Of a DNA stretch of 64,000 nucleotides, positions 20,101 to 29,100 are shown piece after piece. The stretch lies in assembly GCA_002633005.1 (NCBI GenBank), contig NMRA01000150.1:262434-326433 (forward strand), written 5' to 3'. Numbering within the stretch: the stretch's first letter is position 1; each line of letters starts with the position of its first letter. The position numbers and the translations under genes are program-made. The notes below the pieces were generated by a model. That model made no database searches. It was not told the DNA's origin and was given only the letters and a program-made list of their open reading frames with translations. This DNA is from Phoronis australis. Taxonomy: Eukaryota > Phoronida > Phoronidae.

Positions 20101-23100
20101 ACAAAATCTAAAAAAAACAAAAAACGACAACGTATTTCCGCGTCGGAGCCCCTCCCCTTTCGTCCGCTACCAGTCCTAGCTCCTGAACTCAATATTTCCT
20201 CACATTGTTGCTGTTGTTGTTTAATTTTGCTTGCGGCAGCCAAGGGGGGGCCCCCAAATTCGCCTATGCAACAGGATTCCAAATTTCTTTGTTCAAGTTA
20301 AAATCGTGAATTGAAGACAAAATTTGATGTCAGAAGCACGTGGCCAGGAAGCGCACGTGACACACCTGTCGTTGCAGACAAGAGACATTAATCTTTGGGA
20401 CCAATCTATTCACAACGGGTAGCATAGCATCGGCAAGAACTAAATATTGGCACTAATTTCCGACAGTTTCTAATACCATAAAGAACTTTTTTGCTTTATT
20501 TTTAAGGGGATTGTTTAATTAACCATAATTGGTGTTTTACCGGTAATTATAAAAGCCAAATATCCGATAAAATGAACACTCACAGTGAATGCTAACACAC
20601 CCTTACACCCAAAAAATAACTGTCAGACAGTCATGTACGCATCCAGCGACACGGCGACTAATATGGGCCTTACCGAGACAATTGTCAAACGTTTTTTGGC
20701 AGATGAGAGCGGCAAGTGCTGAATGAAACGCGTTCTGGTTTACTGATGGGCAAATTTCTTTAGATACCATGCACATCTAGCTCTAGGCAATTACATCGCC
20801 CTCGATGACGCAGGCATACAGGGGCGATAACACATCCCTACAAAAAGTTACTCATTTCAAAATACAGCAAATAAAATCAAATGAACCATACAAATAGGAA
20901 CACGAGGTTATAATTAACACATACCACTAGTCTGGAGACGATTCATTTAAGATAATTTGAACAAATCGATGAAAATCTGTCACGGTTTGCTCGAGTTTCT
21001 CTTACCGGGTGCCATTTTGAAGAAGTTACGTGAAATCATGCATGTTGACGAATAAAAAGTCCAAGGGACATAAATCTTAAAAATTTCACCTAATACCTTC
21101 ATGTACTATTTTGCAAGTGTCACACGCTTGCGTCACGCTCTTAGCTCAGTCTCGCTTTTTTAACTGATAGTTTTAAGTGTGGAATGTATTTTTGACGAGG
21201 TGAAAACACCCATTTAAAATACATGTAATGAAATGCGTACAGAAAGCGAATGGAAGTGCTGTATCCCCTAAATGGCCAACCGAGGGGCTACGTGTTGCCT
21301 AATCTAGCTCTTTATATTGCGTTTCCTCTGGCTGGCTGATGAACTGTGCTGACACGCATGCGCTCGCTTACACAATGACGCAGAGTAACTTCAAAACAAA
21401 CGTCACGTGACAGCAACGTGTGTGTTCATCCAGAGATTTTTCTCGTGTTGCGGGTAGGCCTGCGATCATATGTGGCACGACCTAGCAAAGATTTGGGCTT
21501 AACCTGCCGACTCACTAGGAATTTAAAAATCTTAAGGACGCTGTTTGGAAAACTTAAGGAAGATTTCAGGTAATTGGCTTGAGTCGAAACTATTTTTATT
21601 CAAGTTGCTGTATAGATGATTACGATGCAGCCAGTCGGCGAGTTTACGCCCTGAGGATTTCAGCACAATTTTCTGTAAAATGACCGTAATTTAACAACTA
21701 ATGTTTAATAGCAATGCACCACAATTTTGGGGAAAGGCAGTCATAGGTTACAGATATGTCACAGAGCGTAAATATGATGAATCTTAGCTTCCGATTTCAC
21801 CCGTTTCGGAGACCAGGTTTGAACTGCCTCGGGTTACAATAAGCTTCCCCCCCTGAACCAAACTTTTTCTAAGGGCCCTGGGCAGTTATTATGGCGAATA
21901 CTTTGACTCTGTGGTTTAACTTTGACACTTGGCTTGTCTTCAGGCTCAGCAAACTGTCGGCGAAAATCTCAAACACATTGTATGTTGAAAGAGTTCCGCA
22001 AGGTAATTTCAAGAGACTCACCCGAGGCCTTCTCTGCCTCCTCTTCCGACAAGCTACACTCAATGTTAGTGTCCAAATTGCCGAGAGCAATAAGCGTGGT
22101 TTCCAACGTGGGAACTACTGACTTTGGTGACTTCCGTAATTGACGGTTCCTCCAAGTCCAGAATGTAACTTGTGTTACTAAAAGTTCTCGAGAATAGACG
22201 ACATTTAACAGTCCATTCTTTCTTCCAATCTTCCATTGTGAACGGGTCACGGCACCAATGTGGAAATTATAGCGAGAGATAAAAACAACACAACCATTGA
22301 AGTCAATAAGTACTACGAGACTGTATTCGGGGAAGACAAATACAAGAACAGGAGTGAGGTCAAAGATTAATCCACAGTCTGTATCTTCGGAGGTCCTCAA
22401 CGGATTTTCATGAAATTTTGCAGTTAGGCATCTATTAATGTGCTGATGCTATCCACCTTTTTCGGATGGATTCGAGGTATTTTGTGCCACCTGGTGGCCA
22501 TATTTACTGTTTTCGAGTCTGTTTGTGGCATTCGCCCCTTTGTCAACCAAACCACTCTAAGTAAGATTGTGAAAATTGGCATATTTGTTATTACAGTGAA
22601 GAAGATGGTTGACGATGATTTTCGAATACTGTGGTACCTCCTAATGGCTGTATCCTAGTTGTTCTACAGGATCTTTATTAAGTTTGAGCAAATATACCTA
22701 TATGAAGTTGACAACGAAAAACGATGACTTTCGGACAGATCGGACTGCCGGTGTGCCCCCTAGTGGCAACTTTATTTTTTATGTTTACCCCTGTATCATC
22801 AAAGGTACTCAACGAATTTTTATAGAATTTAGCGGTTTTGTTTTTTTGTGCCCATGAAATTTGGTGAATAGCTTTCTATTAAAAAAGTGATGGCATGTTC
22901 CCATTTTCGGATGGATTGTGGCCATTTTTATGATGCAAATAAACAACCCTAGAAGCACTCCGTTTGCGTTGCATTCATGGGTGCATTTCAACGATCTGCG
23001 TTGCTCTTGTTTTGTCTTGTTTAATGAACGTCTGCTATCTCTTAAACACTGATCTCTAATGGAGGTGTGGAGCACTGTGGAAATTGATTAATGGTGAATG

Positions 23101-26100
23101 TTCTGTTGGCAAGGTTATGACACCCTCACTGCTATAATCACAGATCTGCACCTGTATGAAGGAGTTAATTTCACAGTTCTATTGAAACATGACCATTTAC
23201 ATCTTAAGGGAATTAGTTTTTCAGTCTGGCCTGTTGTAAAAGAACACAGAAGTCACTTAATATCAACCAGCATGTTGCTTTTCACCATGTGTCAATCATT
23301 CCAGGCAGCCCGCCTTCTTACACAGTTGGATGAGTTTGCTGAGAAGCATGGTGTTAGTGGGAGTGGCCTGAAGAATGTCATCAAGAGTTTGATAGCTGTC
23401 CCTAGCAGTGAGTACTTCTTGTTACCATGGCAATGGTTCTGCTTGAGACTGGCTAGACGTCCAGATTCAAGCTACAAACTTGAGTAAAAACTTGGAATGG
23501 GCTGAAACATATAGCTTTCATTCTGTGATCATTAAGTGCGAACTAGGAATGGATAACAATCAATCTAAACCATGGTGCACTCCATGTTGGATATATTTCT
23601 CGAGTTCGAACAACAATGAAAAATGATTTAAGGTTTGATTTTGAGTACAAAGATTTTACCCCAGACTTTGGTCAGCACTATGTCTTGGCTGTGAGAGATC
23701 CCAGGGCCTGTTCAGCTCCAGTACTATGTCTTGGCTGTGAGAGACCAGCTCCAGCACTATGTCTTGGCTGTGAGAGACCAGCTTCAGCACTATGTCTTGG
23801 CTGTGAGAGACCAGCTCCAGCACTATGTCTTGGCTGTGAGAGACTCCAGGGCCCGGTCAGCTCAGGCATGAAAAAATCCATGGGTCATTCACTGTAGCCT
23901 GTGTGGTGTTGATAGCTATTTCATGCATTAGGCATATCTAATGGGACGGAATGGTATATTTCTCTGTCATTCAACTCATTTAAGATCATGTAGGACCAAA
24001 ATGTCCAAATTTTTCCAACTTAGGAACGTCATATCTCGGAAATCACAAATTCATATGAAACATTTATTTACTACACCTTATTCATTTTTCTCTAAAGCAA
24101 TATTAGGATTTACTTTTAAATGATCCACCTTTATATGAGGAGATATTCAAACTAGAACATTTGCATCAGGGCTTGGAATTTTCCTCTTTTAAGAGGATTT
24201 CCTCTTTTTGATTACGATTTCCTCTTTCTTTGATTCCCTAGTTTCCTTTTTTCGTCTCTTATATCCTTATTTTGACTTTATTCATGCAAAAACGTTTATT
24301 TCAGTACAATTTCAAAAACTACAGGTAAGGTATCTGTATCATACAATCCTTTGGAAAGTTTTCCTCTTTTTTGTCATTGGTCTTTCAGAGCCCTGTTGCT
24401 TATAATGGAAAAGAAACACTTACACAGTAATAGAATTTTTAATATTGAACACAGATATCGAATAAGACTTGGTCATGTGACTAAACCTATAGTTTTGTTA
24501 TCCATGTGACTTTGTCGTATTTTACTAAGAAGACATAGTCATGCAACCCCATTAATAGCAGATTGATAAAAAGTCAAAAAATAAATTGTATGGGCTTTTC
24601 TAAACAAATACACTGTCTTGTTAATGAGTTGCTATATGTCAACTGTAATTAGGATACATTGGTGTGGTTAGTTTATTTAGTTGCTGCTTTGTTTAATATA
24701 ACTGATCACTACTTTTCATACAATGTACACATAACACGTGTCACATAATTTGGTGTATTGTGTGTTTTCAGGTGCAATGCAGCGCAGTTTGTCAAGTTCA
24801 CAGATAAAGGAGGACTTAGTCAATCTAGGTAAGAACTTGTAGTGAGGCACTAGATGTTACTATTGGCAAATGTACAGATCAAGTAGGCAGTGACTTGTAT
24901 ACTAAACAATGTAGCCCAGTGTGAACAGGGGAGGAATTCAGAGTGTTTGCTCCTCCACAGGCCTTTATCCAGGATTTCGAAAATAGGGTGTCCAAAATGG
25001 GGTTCCCAATATTCCAGGGCATCCATGATTCTGACGTGTAACCCCCCACACCCAGCAATCCCCCCAAACACACAGATTTTTTTACACAAAATGCATAGAC
25101 CAAGGTTTTTGCATCTAAGTTTACGAAACAGCCTTCTGTAGTGAGCATTTTCACTAAAAAAATGTAGACTAAGACTTTTACAATGCTATCAACCAAGTGT
25201 GAGCATAGCAACATTGTATATACTTTGTATACATTGTATATTTCTTCCTGCTTTGAAAAACAAGCCCCCACTGTGAGCCTTCAGAGGCTTCCTAGTATTA
25301 ATTACAATGTGCGAGTCCAAACTTGAAAGGTTCCTATTGACAGTGGGCGTCCAAATGATACATTGGGCATCCTTGTCAGGACCTCCATATTAGTGGTAGG
25401 GCGTCCAAATGGACGCCCAGGACGTACGCTGCATAAAGGCCCACTCCTCCATTGCTTGTAGTTATATGCATATCAAGCTCTTATTTTACAAAGGATTACC
25501 AAAAACGTTATCAGTGTTAGAAGTGAAAGTCAAGGTCAGTATGACCATAAGAGTGTCCTATAAAGCTTACATCTGTGTTGTTCTTGTCATGTTTGTAGGT
25601 TTGTCTGAGGAAAAGGCCACTAGCTTTTGTGAACAGGTCAGTTTTATACTCCGCATCTCTTTTCTGTGCTACAAAGTTCTACTTAGCATGTGTTAAATAG
25701 TTTTAATATATTGTAACTCGGGCTGAGTTATAATGATNNNNNNNNNNNNNNNNNNNNNNNNNNNNNNNNNNNNNNNNNNNNNNNNNNNNNNNNNNNNNNN
25801 NNNNNNNNNNNNNNNNNNNNNNNNNNNNNNNNNNNNNNNNNNNNNNNNNNNNNNNNNNNNNNNNNNNNNNNNNNNNNNNNNNNNNNNNNNNNNNNNNNNN
25901 NNNNNNNNNNNNNNNNNNNNNNNNNNNNNNNNNNNNNNNNNNNNNNNNNNNNNNNNNNNNNNNNNNNNNNNNNNNNNNNNNNNNNNNNNNNNNNNNNNNN
26001 NNNNNNNNNNNNNNNNNNNNNNNNNNNNNNNNNNNNNNNNNNNNNNNNNNNNNNNNNNNNNNNNNNNNNNNNNNNNNNNNNNNNNNNNNNNNNNNNNNNN

Positions 26101-29100
26101 NNNNNNNNNNNNNNNNNNNNNNNNNNNNNNNNNNNNNNNNNNNNNNNNNNNNNNNNNNNNNNNNNNNNNNACTATGTCTTGGCTGTGAGAGATCCCAGGG
26201 CCTGTTCAGCTCCAGTACTATGTCTTGGCTGTGAGAGATCCCAGGGCCTGTTCAGCTCCAGTACTATGTCTTGGCTGTGAGAGATCCCAGGGCATGTTCA
26301 GTTCCAGTACTATGTCTTGGCTATGGGAGACCAGCTCCAGCACTATGTCTTGGCTGTGGGAGACTCCAGGGCCCAGTCAGCTCCGGCATGAAAAAATCCA
26401 TGGGTCATTCACTGGAGCCTGTGTGGTGTTGATAACTATTTCATGCATTAGGCATATCTAATGGGACGGAATGGTATATTTCTCTGTCATTCAACTCATT
26501 TAAGATCATGTAGGACCAAAATGTCCAAATTTGTCCAACTTAAGAACATCATATCTCGGAAATCGCGAATTCATATGAAACATGTAGTTACTACACCTTA
26601 TTCATTGTTCTCTAAAGCGATATTAGGATTTACTTTTAAATGACCCACCTTTATATGAGGAGATATTCAAACTAGAACATTTGCATCAGGGCTTGGAATT
26701 TTCCTCTTTTAAGAGGATTTCCTCTTTTTGATTTCGATTTCTTCTTTCTTTGATTCCCTAGTTTCCTTTTTTTCGTCTCTTATATCCTTATTTTGACTTT
26801 ATTCATGCAAAAACGTTTATTTCAGTACAATTTCAAAAACTACAGGTAAGGTATCTGTATCATACAATCCTTTGGAAAGTTTTCCTCTTTTTTGTCATTG
26901 GTCTTTCAGAGCCCTGTTGCTTATAATGGAAAAGAAACACTTATACAGTAATAGAATTTTTAATATTGAACACAGATATCGAATAAGACTTGGTCATGTG
27001 ACTAAACCTATAGTTTTGTTATCCATGTGACTTTGTCGTTGTATTTTACTAAGAAGACATGGTCACGCGACCCCATTAATGGTAGATTGATAAAAAGTCA
27101 AAAAATAAATTGTATAGGTTTTTCTAAACAAATGCACTGTCTTGCTAATGAGTTGCTATATGTCAACTGTAATTAGGATACATTGGTGTGGTTAGTCTAT
27201 TTAGTTGCTGCTTTGTTTAATATAACTGATCACTACTTTTCATACAATGTACACATAACACGTGTCACATAATGTATTGTGTGTTTTCAGGTGCAATGCA
27301 GCGCAGTCTGTCAAGTTCACAGATAAAGGAGGACTTAGTCAATCTAGGTAAGAACTTGTAGTGAGGCACTAGATGTTACTATTGGCAAATGTTCAGATCA
27401 AGTAGGCAGTGACTTGTATACTAAACAATATAGCCCAGTGTGAACAGGGGAGGAATTCAGAGTGTTTACTCCTCCATTGCTTGCTGTTATACGCATGTCA
27501 TGCTCTTATTTTACAAAGGATTAGCAAAAATTGTTATCAGTGTTAGAAGTGAAAGTCAAGGTCAGTGTGACCATAAGAGTGTCCTATAAAGCTTGCATCT
27601 GTGTTGTTCTTGTCATGTTTGTAGGTTTGTCTGAGGAAAAGGCCAGCAGCTTTTGTGAACAGGTCAGTTTTATACTCCGCATCTCTTTTCTGTGCTACAA
27701 AGTTCTACTTAGCATGTGTTAAATAGTTTTAATATATTGTAACTCGGGCTGAGTTATAATGATGATAACACAACCTGAGTTATAATGATTATAACACAAC
27801 CTGAGTTATAATGATTATAACACAACCTGAGTTATAATGATTATAACACAACCTGAGTTATAATGATTATAGCACAACCTGAGTTATAATGATTATAGCA
27901 CAAGCTGAGTTATAATGATTATAGCACAAGCTGAGTTATAATGATTATAGCACAAGCTGAGTTATAATGATTATAACACAACCTGAGTTATAATGATTAT
28001 AACACAACCTGAGTTATAATGATTATAACACAACCTGAGTTATAATGATTATAACACAACCTGAGTTATAATGATTATAACACAACCTGAGTTATAATGA
28101 TTATAACACAACCTGAGTTATAATGATTATAACACAACCTGAGTTATAATGATTATAACACAACCTGAGTTATAATGATTATAACACAACCTGAGTTATA
28201 ATGATTATAACACAACCTGAGTTATAATGATTATAACACAACCTGAGTTATAATGATTATAACACAACCTGAGTTATAATGATTATAACACAACCTGAGT
28301 TATAATGATTATAACACAACCTGAGTTATAATGATTATAACACAACCTGAGTTATAATGATTATAGCACAACCTGAGTTATAATGATTATAGCACAACCT
28401 GAGTTATAATGATTATAGCACAAGCTGAGTTATAATGATTATAGCACAAGCTGAGTTATAATGATTATAGCACAAGCTGAGTTATGATGTGTAGTCTCCT
28501 TATATAAATTCATAGATCTTGATGCAACTAGTCTACAGTTGATGTCGCTGGCCCTCAATTTATGTCATTGGCCTGCAATTGGTGCCACTGGCCCACGCCT
28601 TTGATGTCCCTGGCTCATAGATGTTGTTACTAGTCCACATTTGGTGTCACCAGGGCCCAGTCTCTAATCTTTGTACTCGAAACGAACTCGAAACTATTTT
28701 TGGCAATTTCTCTGCTCCTTTTGTGCGAACTTAAGATAATTGGTTATCAGACTGTGCTTGAATACATTATAGTTTATGCATAGGAGTTTCTAGTTCAAGT
28801 TTGCCCTTGAAGACCCTTATATTCGTGCTACAAACTCAAGTAAAAACTCGAAATTTAGAGTTCAAACTCGAACTTATTGCTTTAATATTGGGTTAACAAA
28901 CTGTGAACTAAGGGCAATAAATTATCTACGTAAGTTATTGTGTACTCGAGCATAGAATAATTGAGTTCGCCCAAAAGTAGAGTAGAAAATGCCAAACCTA
29001 TCCGTAACTGATGCCACTGACCCACAATTGACTCATTGCCAGAATTAGTGACAGCTTATCTGACCAGTCAGAACACAGCGTTTTTGACACACCTTTGTTT

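Larger units (their letters stand above)
23672..25737 (+). repeat. Duplicated segment, copy A (COMMD7 exons 4-5)
   Basis: Runs from the 33-bp minisatellite through exons 4 and 5 to the first bases of the 26-bp minisatellite, where the assembly gap begins. It matches 26171-27767 at a few percent divergence except for a 486-bp insertion at 24958-25443. Confidence 0.92.
26171..27767 (+). repeat. Duplicated segment, copy B (COMMD7 exons 4-5)
   Basis: Second copy of the exon 4-5 segment, without the MITE. It runs on into the complete 26-bp minisatellite and the rest of COMMD7. Confidence 0.92.

Noticed and set aside
23098-23487. 129-codon plus-strand ORF
   Set aside because: Contains COMMD7 exon 3 in frame, but the rest is intron; the acceptor at 23304 and donor at 23408 are clear.
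23616-23897. Repetitive ORFs with LCLGCERPA units on plus and SQPRHSAGAG units on minus
   Set aside because: The 33-bp minisatellite is a multiple of 3, so it stays open on both strands. It lies in intron 3 of COMMD7.
27749-28489. Possible CRISPR array
   Set aside because: The 26-bp units are contiguous without unique spacers, in an intron of an animal gene; it is a minisatellite.
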